A stretch of 57,200 bases of DNA from Bacteroidaceae bacterium (GCA_017428785.1 JAFRQD010000002.1:1-57200); one strand, 5' to 3'; positions 45,303 to 55,710 are shown, numbered from the stretch's first letter. The notes: a model not told the origin generated them from the sequence alone. A program made the numbers and translations.

Positions 45303-45440
45303 CACGCGTTAAAAATCCAAACATCTCACGTGAAGATTGGAAAGTTCACACGTGAAAATCACAAACTTCACACGTGAACTTTGCCAACTTCACACGTGTA
45401 GTTTGCAACTTTATCATGTGACGTTTGGAAACTGTTCAAG
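45303..45440. repeat. 22-base phased dyad array, copy D (AT-rich type)
   Basis: CACG occurs at 45303, then at 45327, 45349, 45371 and 45393; from 45327 onward the steps are exactly 22, and CATG at 45415 and CAAG at 45437 continue the register. The unit is TTCACACGTGAA plus a spacer such as CTTTGCCAAC, with arms TTCAC and GTGAA around AC. Confidence 0.85.
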
Positions 45441-45589
45441 TAAAGAAAACAAACCACTCATTAACAAGCAGTTGGAAGAAGACATAAAAAGAGGCTGTTT
45501 GAAAGCAACTTGAGACTTACGGTTTAGCAAGTCATAAGTCTGCACACACATTCCGCAATCTTATTTCTATGAAAAATCCTTTACATTTT

Positions 45590-45890
45590 TATATTGTTGT
45601 CCGGTTAATCCGGCCTGAAAGGCCATTAAGATGTCAGCCCAGGGCATCGCCCTGGGTTTATGACGCAGAAGTAGATTTCGCCCTAAAGGGGCAAAAGCTT
45701 TGTGTTTTAGTGCTTTTGCTCTTACAGAGCGTCATTTGCCGCGGCATTTCAACACCCAGGGCGCTGCCCTGGGCTGACATCTTTCTGCCCCTTTGGGGCG
45801 TCCCAAGCCCCTGCTAATCACATCTTGCTCTAAATGCCGATGGTTAGGAGGGTGCAGGTAATGATGAAAAATATTTACCGGACAGCAATA
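45590..45890. mobile_element. About 300-base MITE-like element with terminal inverted repeats
   Basis: Ends TATTGTTGTCCGGTTAAT (45592-45609) and ATTTACCGGACAGCAATA (45873-45890) are inverted repeats with 16 of 18 matching. ACATTTT flanks both sides (45583-45589 and 45891-45897), a likely target-site duplication. Inside, AGATGTCAGCCCAGGGC...GCCCTGGG occurs in inverted copies with smaller hairpins such as CGCCCTAAAGGGGC. No transposase is encoded, so mobility would depend on an enzyme elsewhere. Confidence 0.75.
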
Positions 45891-45992
45891 ACATTTTCAC
45901 CTTAATGATTAGCTCGTTTCAAGAACAAATTCTTGCCCTTCCTGCGGTTCTCTTCTCTTTGTGCAACTTGAAGGCTATTGAGAACAAACGCT

Positions 45993-46037
45993 CAAAAAGC
46001 GCCCATTCCATCGATTTTGTGGCGATGGAACGGGCGC
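45993..46037 (-). terminator. Terminator after cysQ
   Basis: On the minus strand GCGCCCGTTCCATCG pairs with CGATGGAATGGGCGC (one G-T pair), followed by TTTTTGAG. Confidence 0.85.
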
Positions 46038-46060
46038 AAAGCAGGTACAAAACGAGGTCG

Positions 46061-46843
46061 TTACCGAACGATGAACCAGGGGTTGTGGAGGTCTGGCTTG
46101 TTGTAGATGAGGGGTTGACCAGTCTCCGCATTAACGATTTGCTTGCCTGATGCACGGATAATAGCGTCTCCAGCGGCCGTATCCCACTCCATTGTGGGGG
46201 CAAAACGCGGATAAACATCTGCCTTCCCCTCGGCAACAAGACATATTTTAAGGCTGCTTCCACTGCTGATGAGCTTTACCGCCTTATGCAAATTGCGCAT
46301 CTGACTGATGTATTGCTCTGTCTCCGGATTTAGGTGCGAACGGCTGGCCACAATGGTATAAACATCCTCTCTCTCTGCGTCCCCGTCTAAGTGGAGAACT
46401 TCATTCCCTTTCCCTAATGAGCTCGAAGTGGTCTTCCACGCCCCCATTCCAACGATGCCGAAATAAATCATGCCTGTCACCGGCACAAGAATCACGCCGA
46501 GAACAGGCGAACCATCCTCCACGAGTGCTATATTGACCGTAAACTCACCGTTTTTCTTAATGAATTCCTTTGTGCCGTCGAGTGGGTCAACCACCCAAAG
46601 TCTGTGCCATTCCTTGCGTTCTTCATAAGGCAGATGTGCTCCCTCTTCACTGAGAATGGGGATTCCTGTTTGGGAAAGATGGCGCACGATACATTTGTGA
46701 GCAGCTCGGTCGGCTCTCGTCAAAGGACTTTTATCGCTTTTCTCCTCGATGTCGAAATTCTGCCTGGGGTCTTGATAGACACGCATAATCTCCTCGGCTG
46801 CCTCATGAGCGGCAACAATTGCAATTTTCAGAAGATTTTCCAT
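46061..46843 (-). CDS. cysQ: 3'(2'),5'-bisphosphate nucleotidase CysQ
   Basis: A 260-residue inositol-monophosphatase-fold enzyme that removes the 3'-phosphate of PAP/PAPS in sulfur metabolism. Metal-binding motifs are EEKSDKSPLTRADRAAH, SEEGAH, WVVDPLDGTKEFIKK and the C-terminal EWDTAAGDAI. Length is typical. It lies 50 bases after the ruvA stop on the same strand and ends in a strong terminator, so ruvA-cysQ form one transcript. Confidence 0.94.
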   Translation of the reverse strand: MENLLKIAIVAAHEAAEEIMRVYQDPRQNFDIEEKSDKSPLTRADRAAHKCIVRHLSQTGIPILSEEGAHLPYEERKEWHRLWVVDPLDGTKEFIKKNGEFTVNIALVEDGSPVLGVILVPVTGMIYFGIVGMGAWKTTSSSLGKGNEVLHLDGDAEREDVYTIVASRSHLNPETEQYISQMRNLHKAVKLISSGSSLKICLVAEGKADVYPRFAPTMEWDTAAGDAIIRASGKQIVNAETGQPLIYNKPDLHNPWFIVR

Positions 46844-46893
46844 TTGTTAGATTGCTTAAGGTCTCAGGTAATGTTGGTATTGGTTTCAAAAGG

Positions 46894-47490
46894 TCATAGC
46901 ATCTTCAAGGCGAGCTTTATGACGCGTTCCACAGGTGCTTCGGGCTCATCGGTAAGAATCTTCTGTACGGCTTTATGTGCGGGAGCCGGACTGAACCCAA
47001 GCATCGAGAGGGCTGCTATGGCTTCGTCCATTATCTCCTTATTGACAATTGGTGAGCTGACGACTTGACGATTCGAGACGTCTATCCCAAGAGAACCAAT
47101 CTTGTCGCGAAGCTCTACAATGATGCGCTGGGCTGCCTTCGGGCCGATGCCTTTCACGGATTTGAGCATCTTGTCGTTACCTTCGCTGATGAAGCTGGCC
47201 AGTTCCGAGACCGTCATAGACGAGAGAATGACTCGGCTTGTGGCTGCTCCGATGCCACTCACACTATTCAGCAACAGGAAGAGCTCGCGCTCTGTCCGTG
47301 TACTGAACCCCCAGAGTTGGTAGGCATCCTCGCGAATCGACTCGGTAATCCACAACTTGACTTCCTGTTTGCCCTGAATGGCAGAAAAGGTGTTCACGGA
47401 GATATTCACGCCGTATCCCACTCCGTGACACTCGACTACAGCAAGGGCAGGAGTAAGGTCGGCAAGCGTTCCTTTCAAGTATTCTATCAT
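46894..47490 (-). CDS. ruvA: Holliday junction helicase subunit RuvA
   Basis: A 198-residue RuvA beginning [20 protein letters not shown]. The OB fold, the helix-hairpin-helix pair ([39 protein letters not shown]) and the small C-terminal RuvB-binding domain are present. RuvA binds four-way junctions and loads RuvB. A longer in-frame start at 47523 is rejected because the -7 box TATCTTTG (47520-47513) overlaps it. ruvA beside sprA is a recurrent Bacteroidetes arrangement. Confidence 0.95.
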   Translation of the reverse strand: MIEYLKGTLADLTPALAVVECHGVGYGVNISVNTFSAIQGKQEVKLWITESIREDAYQLWGFSTRTERELFLLLNSVSGIGAATSRVILSSMTVSELASFISEGNDKMLKSVKGIGPKAAQRIIVELRDKIGSLGIDVSNRQVVSSPIVNKEIMDEAIAALSMLGFSPAPAHKAVQKILTDEPEAPVERVIKLALKML

Positions 47491-47512
47491 ATTCTTTCCT
47501 TGTTTATTTGTG

Positions 47513-47520
47513 CAAAGATA
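47513..47520 (-). promoter_or_regulatory. -7 box for ruvA-cysQ
   Basis: Minus-strand TATCTTTG, 22 bases before the ATG at 47490. Confidence 0.7.
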
Positions 47521-47617
47521 CAAAAAAATAAGAAAATAAGTAAAGAAGAGGCGAAGAAAATAAGAAAAATAGTTCTATATACAATAAAAGGACGCGTACA
47601 TACGTTAATAAAAAGAC

Positions 47618-50600
47618 ATGAGCGCGCGAAAAATCATATTAGTTCTGGCAGTGCTGCTGAGCATAGTCCCACTCCTACTTCCCCTCGGAGGAGGAATAGA
47701 AGCCTCTCCTTTGGCAGGCTTGTTGGGAACTGTTCCTGCTGATACTGTTACTGATGGAAAGCCGCGCTACTCAGTTCGTAGGACAGGAACTTCAGAGACA
47801 AAAGACCTCCGCAAGAAGACTGCCGACCTGAAAGACCCCGATAACCTGAAGACCGAAGTCGTCTACGACGAAAAGGATAACACCTATACCATAGGCACAT
47901 CACTCGTTGGAGACGACGCAACCGGCACTTCTTCTGCAGGAAAAGGAAGCGGAGGAAGCACCCGTAATTCAGGGACAAGAGGCGGAACCTCTACAAGCAG
48001 AGGTGGTGGCAGCAGTCGTGGGCAGAGCTCTTCCAGCTCAAGCTCCACTCAAACAGGTGCCGCAGGTGCATCTTCTGGAAGCATCCTTCCCGGCAGGTCG
48101 GGCTTTACGCTCGGCACAGCCACCAGCTTCCTGAATGCGCCCGTCCTGATGACGCCAGAGGAATACCAGCAATGGTCGCTGCAGAACTCAATGCAGCAGT
48201 ACTGGAAGCAGAAGAACGAAGAAGCTTTCGAGGCAGAAGGAAAGAACAAGTTCGACTTCACGGACATGCACTTCGACCTCGGTCCTGCAGAGAAGATATT
48301 TGGTCCTGGCGGCGTACAAATCAAGACTCAAGGTAGTGCAGAGCTTAAGATCGGCATCAACTCGAAGAAGGTAAACAACCCAGCTCTTGCTGCTTCCAGG
48401 AGAAAGACTGTCGGTTTTGACTTCGACGAGAAGATTAACCTCAGCCTCAATGGTAAAGTGGGCGACAAGATCAACATGAACTTGAACTACAACACGCAAG
48501 CCACCTTCGACTATGACGCCCAGAACCTCAAACTCAAATACGACGGTAAGGAAGACGAAATCGTCAAGCTCATCGAAGCCGGCAATGTCTCCTTCCCCAG
48601 CAACATCAGCCTTGTGCCTGGCGTCAGCAGCCTTTTCGGTCTTCGCACAGATGTGCAGTTCGGTAAGCTCAAAATACAATCTGTCATTAGCCAAAAGAAG
48701 AGCGCAAGCTCGAGCGTCAACAGTAAAGGCGGCTCACAGACAACCAACTTCGAGTTCAGCGCAACGAACTATGAAGAGAACCGCCACTTCTTCCTCTCCC
48801 ACTTCTTCCGCGAGATGTACGACAAGAACATGGAAAGCTTGCCCACCATCTCAAGCGGCATCAACATCAAGCGTGTCGAGATTTGGGTAACAAACAAGAG
48901 CGGTAAGACGGAAAACAACCGCAACATCATCGCTTTCGCCGATTTGGGTGAACCGACCTACATATACAACAAGATATGGACAGGTACAGGCACCAGCATT
49001 CCCGGCAACCGATCCAACAGCATGTACGATATTCTCGTCAACAATTATGCTGGTGCTCGCGACATCTCTCAAGCCACAACCATTCTCGACGGTATAGAGA
49101 AATTCTATGGAAGCGTCGACTACGAGAAGCTGCAAGCTGCACGAAAGCTCTCCAGTAGCGAATATACTGTCAACAATGCCTTAGGTTATGTCAGCCTTTC
49201 AAGCACTTTGCAAGTGGATGATGTCCTCGCAGTTGCTTATGAATTCACCTATATGGGCACAACCTATCAGGTGGGTGAATTCGCAAGCGACCTTACCGAT
49301 AACAGTAAGGCACTCTTCGTGAAAATGCTGAAAGGCACTTCGGGAAGTCCAATCCTTCCTACTTGGCGCTTGATGATGAAGAATGTCTATTATCTTGGCA
49401 CACAGAAGGTAATGAGCGACAAGTTCCGTCTCGACATCAAGTATCAGAGTGACTCGACAGGCGTTTATCTGAGTTATCTTCCTGAAGAAAAGTTCAAGAG
49501 CACAATTCTCTTGAGAGCCCTCAACCTCGACCGCCTGGACGCCAAGAACAATCCACATCCAAATGGCCAATTCGACTTTGTAGAAGGTTACACCATCAGC
49601 AAGGGACGCATTATCTTCCCTGTTGCAGAGCCTTTCGGCGAGCACTTGGCGAAATGGATTAAAGACCCGGCTTTGGCCGACAAGTATTGCTTCCGTGAAC
49701 TTTACGACAGTACAAAGACCGTCGCAAAGCAGATTTCCGAGCACGACAAGTTCCTCCTGACTGGCCGATATAAAGGTACAAATGCAGGCGAAATCGATTT
49801 GGGTGTCACCAACATTGCAAAAGGTTCTGTCATCGTTACTGCAGGAGGCACAACACTTACAGAGAACACCGACTATACTGTCGATTACAATATGGGCCGA
49901 GTGACCATCATCAACCAGAGCCTCATCGATTCAGGCACCAACATCAGTGCTTCCGTAGAGAGCAACGATACTTATGGTATGCAGCGAAAGACGATGCTCG
50001 GCCTGAATATGGATTATGAGATTAACAAGAACTTCACAGTCGGTGGTACGCTGATGTACCTGAGCGAACAACCGCTCACCACAAAGGTCAGCATGGGCAA
50101 CGAGCCCTTGAAGAACACACTATGGGGCTTCCATATCAGTTGGAAAAAGGAGAGTCAGTGGCTTACGAACATTATCGACAAGCTGCCTCTCATTCAATGT
50201 ACACAGCCCAGCTTCATCTCTTTCAATGGTGAGTTCGCTCAACTTATTGCCGGACAGAACCACAGTGTTCAGGGCGATGCTTCTTATCTGGACGACTTCG
50301 AAAGCAGCAGCATTAAGAGCAGCCTGACGCAACCTACTTATTGGAGCATGTCGAGTACGCCAAGCATGTTCGCAGAAAGCAAGTTGACATCCGACAAAGC
50401 ATACAACTACAACCGCTCCTTGCTCGCTTGGTACTATGTTGACCCCATCTTCACGCGTCGCAGCAGTACACTTACCCCAAGCCACATCAAGAGCGACCTT
50501 GACCAACTTTCCAGCCACTATGTTCGCGAGGTCTATGAACGTGAGCTTTATCCCCAGAAATCGCAAAACAACTACACAAGCGCCACAGGCCTTAATGTCC

Positions 50601-53600
50601 TGAACCTCGCTTTCTATCCCAAGGAACGTGGTGCCTACAACCTCACTACTGATGTTGACCAGAATGGTCATCTCAAACATCCGGAAGAGACTTGGGGAGG
50701 CATGATGCGCAAACTCGACAACACAGATTTCGAGGCACAGAACATCGAATACATCGAGTTCTGGATGATGGATCCGTTCATCTACAAACGCAACCTTCCA
50801 GGCAATCACGGAGGCGACCTCTACTTCAATCTTGGCGAAGTGTCTGAGGATATACTCAAGGACGGCAAGAAGTATTTCGAGAGTGGAATGCCCGTAGATG
50901 GTAACCCACAATATTTTGTTGATGGTTATTGGGGACGCATTCCCAATAGTAGCAGCGTAACCTATGCGTTCAATAACGAAGCCGGTTCGAGAGCCAGACA
51001 GGATGTCGGCCTCAACGGTCTCAACGATGAAGAAGAACGAGAGTTCAGCCTCTATTCTGACTATCTGCAACAGATGCAAGGAAAGGTTTCCGGAGCAGTC
51101 TATGATAGTATCTATGCCGACCCAGCCAACGACAACTATCACTATTATCGTGGCACCGACTTCGACCAGCTTCAAATGTCCATCCTTAATCGTTACAAGC
51201 GCATCAACATGCCTCAAGGCAACAGCGCAGACTCCAACACGAGCCCGGAAACATATGAGACAGCATGGAAGGTAACGCCCGATGTGGAGGATATCAACCA
51301 GGACTATACCCTCAACGAATACGAGAAATATTATCAGTATAGAGTAAGTATCCGTCCTGAAGATATGGTGGTCGGTCGCAACCACATTGCAGACAAGCGA
51401 ACGGCAAGTGTCAAGCTTCGTAATGGCAACACAGAGGAATGTACTTGGTATCTGTTCCGTATTCCCTTGACAGAATATGAAGACAAGGAAGGCAACATTC
51501 GCGACTTCACGAGCATACGTTTCATGCGTATCTTTATGACGGGCTTCGAAGAAGAGACTATCCTTCGTCTCGCTACTCTCGACCTCGTTCAGGGCGACTG
51601 GCGAACCTATCAGCAGCCTCTCTACAATGGTAATGTCGCTTCTACAGGTAGCGGGACTTTGGAAGTAAGCACTGTCTGCATCGAGGAAAACAACGACAAG
51701 CAGCCTGTCAACTATGTCCTGCCTCCAGGCATTACGCGTATCACCGACCCATCGCAGTCACAACTTGTAGAAGCTAATGAACAGGCCATGTGTATGGTTG
51801 CTCGCAATCTTGGCGGAAGCGAAGCAAAAGCCGTTTATAAGAACTGCAATTACGACATGAGGCAGTACAAGCATCTGCAAATGTATGTCCATGCAAATGC
51901 GTTGGCCGAGAATGTCACAGCTACCACAGATGGTGATTGCAGTGTCTTCATTCGTCTCGGTTCCGACTACAAGAGCAACTACTACGAATACGAAGTGCCT
52001 TTGAGGATTACTCCTCCGGGCAACTACGACACTTATAGCGCTGCCGGCTGTCTGGCTGTTTGGCCTTCGGAGAATATGGTCGATATCAATTTTGACCTCT
52101 TCACTTCGCTCAAAAAGCAACGCAATGCTCAGGCAAGTGTTGGAGTGGCTTCCATGAATCGTCTCTTCTCAACATACGACGAAGACCATCCCAACAACCG
52201 CATCTCCATTATGGGTAACCCGACGCTTGGCGAGGTCAAGACTATCATGATTGGTATTCGCAACAACAGCGGCAAGACGAAGAGCATCGAGGTTTGGGCA
52301 AATGAATTGCGACTGCAGGAGTTCAGCAACAACGGCGGTTGGGCAGCACAAGGAAGCCTGCAGGTACAGGTCAGCGACTTGGGTTCGGTCAACGCCACTG
52401 CCAAAATGATCACATCGGGCTTTGGCGGTATTGAGCAAAGTGTGGCACAACGCAAGAACGAGGACAACCTCAATTACTCTGTTTCCACACAATTCGACCT
52501 CGGACGTCTTCTTCCCGAAAAGGCAAAACTTCATGTCCCGATGTACTATAGCTATAGTAAGGAAAAGGTTTCTCCCAAATACAATCCTTTCGATACGGAC
52601 ATGCTTCTCGGCGATGCTCTCGACGCTCTTGCCAACGAACATCAGCGCGACTCCCTGCGAAGTCTCACCAATCATACAGAGACCAACAAGAACCTATCTT
52701 TCACTGGTGTAAAGCTCAATATCAGTACGCGCAAGCATCCGATGCCTTACGACCCAGCTAACTTTACTTTTGGTTACAGCCGCTCCACACAATATACCGA
52801 AGGTCAGACAACCGTTTATGAACGCGAACTGAATTGGAAAGCCAACCTTAATTACTCATGGAGTCCGAACTGGAAGTCGTGGGAACCGTTCAAAAACCTC
52901 AAGGGAAAGAGCAAGTGGTTGGATATCATAAAGGCGCAGAACCTCGCTTTTGCTCCGCAGAGCATTACATTCTCCACCGACATGAATCGTAACTATTACG
53001 AACTTCAGGAGCGCGACCTCGAGAATCCAAGCGACTACTCTGCTTTGCCTGCAACCTTCAGTCAGAACTGGACTTGGAATCGCAACTTCTCGCTCAAGTG
53101 GGACATATTCAAGGCATTGCACTTCTCCTTCCAGAGTGGCACAAAGGCTGAGATTGAGGAGCCTTACACACAAATCAACAAAGACCTTTATCCTGACCGT
53201 TACGAAGCTTGGAAGGACTCAGTAAAGTGGAGTCTTCGCCACTTCGGTCGTCCTCTTGACTACAGTCAGAACACACAAATCAGCTACAAGTTGCCTTTAG
53301 AGAAGATTCCAGTCTTCGATTGGGCTTCCGTTGATGGCTCTTATACTTCAAACTATTCTTGGAAGCGAGGAGCAGAGAGAGTTGGTCGTCCGTCGCTCGG
53401 CAATACCATCAATACTCAGCGAACCGTCAACATCAACGGCAAGATAGACCTCGAGAAACTCTACAACCACAGCAAGTTCCTGCAGGAAACCAACAAACGC
53501 TTCTCTGCCTCTAATGCTCGAAACAACGCTAATCAGAAGCGTGCAGAGAAAGAAAAAGAGAACAAAGCAAAGAAGGCTGAGAAGGAGAAAGAAAAGAGTG

Positions 53601-55489
53601 ACCGGCAGAAGGCAGAACAAGAATCGATGGAAACAGGCGAGTCCGTTGATAGCATTATGGCCAAAGGACAGAAGGGCATTTCCAAGCAAAGCAATGCGGC
53701 TGGTGTCAGCACAAAGAAGAAAGCCGAGAACAAAGGCTTCGTGCAGGAGATTACACTCTATCCCGATTCCGACCTCGTTGTTGCCCACGGACAGAAGTCA
53801 AAGCGCATTCGTGTTACTGCACGAGACAGTTCAGGCTTTGCCTATAACATCAAATATAAAAAGGTTGACGAGAACAGCATTCGCATCGTCAGGACGCCTG
53901 TCGATACCACAAGCCTGCGCTTGAATGTTGTAGCGTTGCCCAAACTATCAGAACAGAAATGGTACGGATTGGCTCAAGCCGCCGCTCGATTCCTGATGAT
54001 GGTGCGCAATGTCAGCATCACCTATCGCAACACATACAACCTTGCCGTTCCTGGTTTCTTGCCCGAAGTGGGCGACATGCTCGGACAAAGGAAGATGGGA
54101 GGCATGTTCACACCTGGTCTTGACTTTGCCTTTGGTTTTGTGGACGACAACTATCTCGACAAAGCAAAGAGTCGCGGCTGGCTTATTGGAGGCGATAGTG
54201 TGGCTACACCCGCAACAATTGCGAAGACAGAGGATGTGCAAGTGAAGATGACTCTGGAGCCATTCACCGACTTGAAGATTGACCTCAATATGAGTCGGAC
54301 CGACAATCGCAACAAGAGCATCCAGTACATGTACGGCACTCCGCCAACCCACAGCGGCTCGTTCAACATGACGACCATCAGCATCGGTTCTGCTTTCGCC
54401 AGCGTCGGTTCTGCAGGCAACGGCTACTACAGCAAGACCTTCCAGAAGTTCCAGGACAACCTCGATGTCTATCAGCAACGCGTAGAAGCCCAGTACAGAG
54501 GCATTCGCTATCCCGAAGGAACAGGCATGAGCGGCACCTTCAATCCCGAGAACGGAACTGTCAACAAGTATAGTGCAGACGTTATGGTGCCTGCCTTCCT
54601 TAAAGCCTATACAGGAACTGGTTCGCTCGACATCTTCCCGTCGCTCCTCAAGATGCTTCCCAACTGGAGCATCAACTACAAAGGCCTGGGCAATCTGCCT
54701 TGGGTGCGCGACCACTTCAAGAGCGTCAACCTCACACACGCCTACAAGAGCATCTATTCCGTTGGCTCCTATCACTCCTACAGTTCATGGGTTGAATGCA
54801 TGGGCAGCGGAGGACTCGGCTTTATTCAAAACACCACAACAGGCGGTTATATTCCCAATAGCCTGCTTGATGTCAGCACAGTCAGCATCAACGAAAGTTT
54901 CTCGCCCCTCATCGGCATCAACACCACTTTCAACAACAACATGACGCTCAAGCTCGAGTACAAGACCACGCGTGTTCTCAACCTCAGCATGACTAGCGCA
55001 CAACTCACCGAGACAGGCTCAAAGGACTTTGTGATTGGATGGGGTTACAAGATAAACGACTTCAACCTTTCGAGTCTGCTGCGCTTCAGAAAAGCCAGCG
55101 AGCAAGTGGCGAAGAACACAAAGTCGAAAGGCAAGGGAAATGCCAACAACATGCAAGGCGACCTCGATTCTGGCGACATGCAGTCGGGAAGCAGTCGTGG
55201 CGGAAAGTCCGGAAAGCAGAAGATATCCCACGACCTCAACCTCCGTTTCGACTTCAGTATCCGAAACCAAAGTGCCATCAAGCGCGACTTGCAGACAAAT
55301 CTTTGCGAAGCAACCAGCGGCAGCAAGGCATTCAAGACAAGCGCCCAAGTCGATTACACCCTGAGCCGCATGGTAACGCTCAGCCTCTTCTACGACCGCC
55401 AGCGCTCCGCACCGCTCCTTTCCAGCAGCAGCTATCCTACCATCACACAAGACTTCGGCATGACCATGAAGTTCTCGCTGACAAGGTAA
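47618..55489 (+). CDS. sprA: T9SS outer-membrane translocon protein SprA/Sov
   Basis: A 2623-residue giant beta-barrel, the protein-conducting channel of the type IX secretion system. After a hydrophobic N-terminus (IILVLAVLLSIVPLLLPL) and a low-complexity Ser/Gly/Thr linker (about residues 103-157), the family pattern begins (FLNAPVLMTPEEYQQWSLQN, then NYNTQATFDYDAQNLKLKY and FGLRTDVQFGKLKIQSVISQ). Other signatures include FISFNGEFAQLIAG...GDASYLDDFESS and the C-terminal barrel strands. A Lys/Glu-rich insert (about 1965-2045, KRAEKEKENKAKKAEKEKEK) and a Gly/Ser-rich loop (about 2495-2530) enlarge it relative to the roughly 2400-2500 residues of known SprA/Sov. It is divergent from ruvA. It would export the window's five proteins with T9SS-like tails. 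Confidence 0.95.
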   Translation: MSARKIILVLAVLLSIVPLLLPLGGGIEASPLAGLLGTVPADTVTDGKPRYSVRRTGTSETKDLRKKTADLKDPDNLKTEVVYDEKDNTYTIGTSLVGDDATGTSSAGKGSGGSTRNSGTRGGTSTSRGGGSSRGQSSSSSSSTQTGAAGASSGSILPGRSGFTLGTATSFLNAPVLMTPEEYQQWSLQNSMQQYWKQKNEEAFEAEGKNKFDFTDMHFDLGPAEKIFGPGGVQIKTQGSAELKIGINSKKVNNPALAASRRKTVGFDFDEKINLSLNGKVGDKINMNLNYNTQATFDYDAQNLKLKYDGKEDEIVKLIEAGNVSFPSNISLVPGVSSLFGLRTDVQFGKLKIQSVISQKKSASSSVNSKGGSQTTNFEFSATNYEENRHFFLSHFFREMYDKNMESLPTISSGINIKRVEIWVTNKSGKTENNRNIIAFADLGEPTYIYNKIWTGTGTSIPGNRSNSMYDILVNNYAGARDISQATTILDGIEKFYGSVDYEKLQAARKLSSSEYTVNNALGYVSLSSTLQVDDVLAVAYEFTYMGTTYQVGEFASDLTDNSKALFVKMLKGTSGSPILPTWRLMMKNVYYLGTQKVMSDKFRLDIKYQSDSTGVYLSYLPEEKFKSTILLRALNLDRLDAKNNPHPNGQFDFVEGYTISKGRIIFPVAEPFGEHLAKWIKDPALADKYCFRELYDSTKTVAKQISEHDKFLLTGRYKGTNAGEIDLGVTNIAKGSVIVTAGGTTLTENTDYTVDYNMGRVTIINQSLIDSGTNISASVESNDTYGMQRKTMLGLNMDYEINKNFTVGGTLMYLSEQPLTTKVSMGNEPLKNTLWGFHISWKKESQWLTNIIDKLPLIQCTQPSFISFNGEFAQLIAGQNHSVQGDASYLDDFESSSIKSSLTQPTYWSMSSTPSMFAESKLTSDKAYNYNRSLLAWYYVDPIFTRRSSTLTPSHIKSDLDQLSSHYVREVYERELYPQKSQNNYTSATGLNVLNLAFYPKERGAYNLTTDVDQNGHLKHPEETWGGMMRKLDNTDFEAQNIEYIEFWMMDPFIYKRNLPGNHGGDLYFNLGEVSEDILKDGKKYFESGMPVDGNPQYFVDGYWGRIPNSSSVTYAFNNEAGSRARQDVGLNGLNDEEEREFSLYSDYLQQMQGKVSGAVYDSIYADPANDNYHYYRGTDFDQLQMSILNRYKRINMPQGNSADSNTSPETYETAWKVTPDVEDINQDYTLNEYEKYYQYRVSIRPEDMVVGRNHIADKRTASVKLRNGNTEECTWYLFRIPLTEYEDKEGNIRDFTSIRFMRIFMTGFEEETILRLATLDLVQGDWRTYQQPLYNGNVASTGSGTLEVSTVCIEENNDKQPVNYVLPPGITRITDPSQSQLVEANEQAMCMVARNLGGSEAKAVYKNCNYDMRQYKHLQMYVHANALAENVTATTDGDCSVFIRLGSDYKSNYYEYEVPLRITPPGNYDTYSAAGCLAVWPSENMVDINFDLFTSLKKQRNAQASVGVASMNRLFSTYDEDHPNNRISIMGNPTLGEVKTIMIGIRNNSGKTKSIEVWANELRLQEFSNNGGWAAQGSLQVQVSDLGSVNATAKMITSGFGGIEQSVAQRKNEDNLNYSVSTQFDLGRLLPEKAKLHVPMYYSYSKEKVSPKYNPFDTDMLLGDALDALANEHQRDSLRSLTNHTETNKNLSFTGVKLNISTRKHPMPYDPANFTFGYSRSTQYTEGQTTVYERELNWKANLNYSWSPNWKSWEPFKNLKGKSKWLDIIKAQNLAFAPQSITFSTDMNRNYYELQERDLENPSDYSALPATFSQNWTWNRNFSLKWDIFKALHFSFQSGTKAEIEEPYTQINKDLYPDRYEAWKDSVKWSLRHFGRPLDYSQNTQISYKLPLEKIPVFDWASVDGSYTSNYSWKRGAERVGRPSLGNTINTQRTVNINGKIDLEKLYNHSKFLQETNKRFSASNARNNANQKRAEKEKENKAKKAEKEKEKSDRQKAEQESMETGESVDSIMAKGQKGISKQSNAAGVSTKKKAENKGFVQEITLYPDSDLVVAHGQKSKRIRVTARDSSGFAYNIKYKKVDENSIRIVRTPVDTTSLRLNVVALPKLSEQKWYGLAQAAARFLMMVRNVSITYRNTYNLAVPGFLPEVGDMLGQRKMGGMFTPGLDFAFGFVDDNYLDKAKSRGWLIGGDSVATPATIAKTEDVQVKMTLEPFTDLKIDLNMSRTDNRNKSIQYMYGTPPTHSGSFNMTTISIGSAFASVGSAGNGYYSKTFQKFQDNLDVYQQRVEAQYRGIRYPEGTGMSGTFNPENGTVNKYSADVMVPAFLKAYTGTGSLDIFPSLLKMLPNWSINYKGLGNLPWVRDHFKSVNLTHAYKSIYSVGSYHSYSSWVECMGSGGLGFIQNTTTGGYIPNSLLDVSTVSINESFSPLIGINTTFNNNMTLKLEYKTTRVLNLSMTSAQLTETGSKDFVIGWGYKINDFNLSSLLRFRKASEQVAKNTKSKGKGNANNMQGDLDSGDMQSGSSRGGKSGKQKISHDLNLRFDFSIRNQSAIKRDLQTNLCEATSGSKAFKTSAQVDYTLSRMVTLSLFYDRQRSAPLLSSSSYPTITQDFGMTMKFSLTR

Positions 55490-55512
55490 AAAGGGAGTAT
55501 CTCACAACTAAG

Positions 55513-55560
55513 CACGCTTAAATCTCAAACTACGCGTGCGTCGATGGCAAACATGACATG
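55513..55560. repeat. 22-base phased dyad array, copy F (short)
   Basis: CACG at 55513, CGTG at 55535 and CATG at 55557 are 22 bases apart. CAACTAAGCACGC (about 55505-55517) is identical to a piece of copy B (10191-10203). Confidence 0.6.
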
Positions 55561-55710
55561 TTGCGCCAGACTACTCCTTAAGTCAAGATGAAAAGGATCT
55601 GCTGCCCCCCTAGATGAGGTCAGCTTATCCGGCTTGCCCCATCGCTCTTTCACACAATAAGAATTTTGCTATTAATAGGGGAATGGTACTGCACATTTAA
55701 ATAATTGTCG

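Noticed and set aside
45569-45817. 82-codon frame over the MITE
   Set aside because: It consists of the element's inverted repeats and has no protein-like pattern.
44917-46060. tRNA or other structured RNA gene in the long gap
   Set aside because: I looked for a cloverleaf with CCA-like end and TTCGA loop and saw none; the visible structures belong to the array, the MITE and the cysQ terminator.
47491-47523. Longer N-terminus for RuvA
   Set aside because: It overlaps the -7 box TATCTTTG, and the family start is MIEYLKG.
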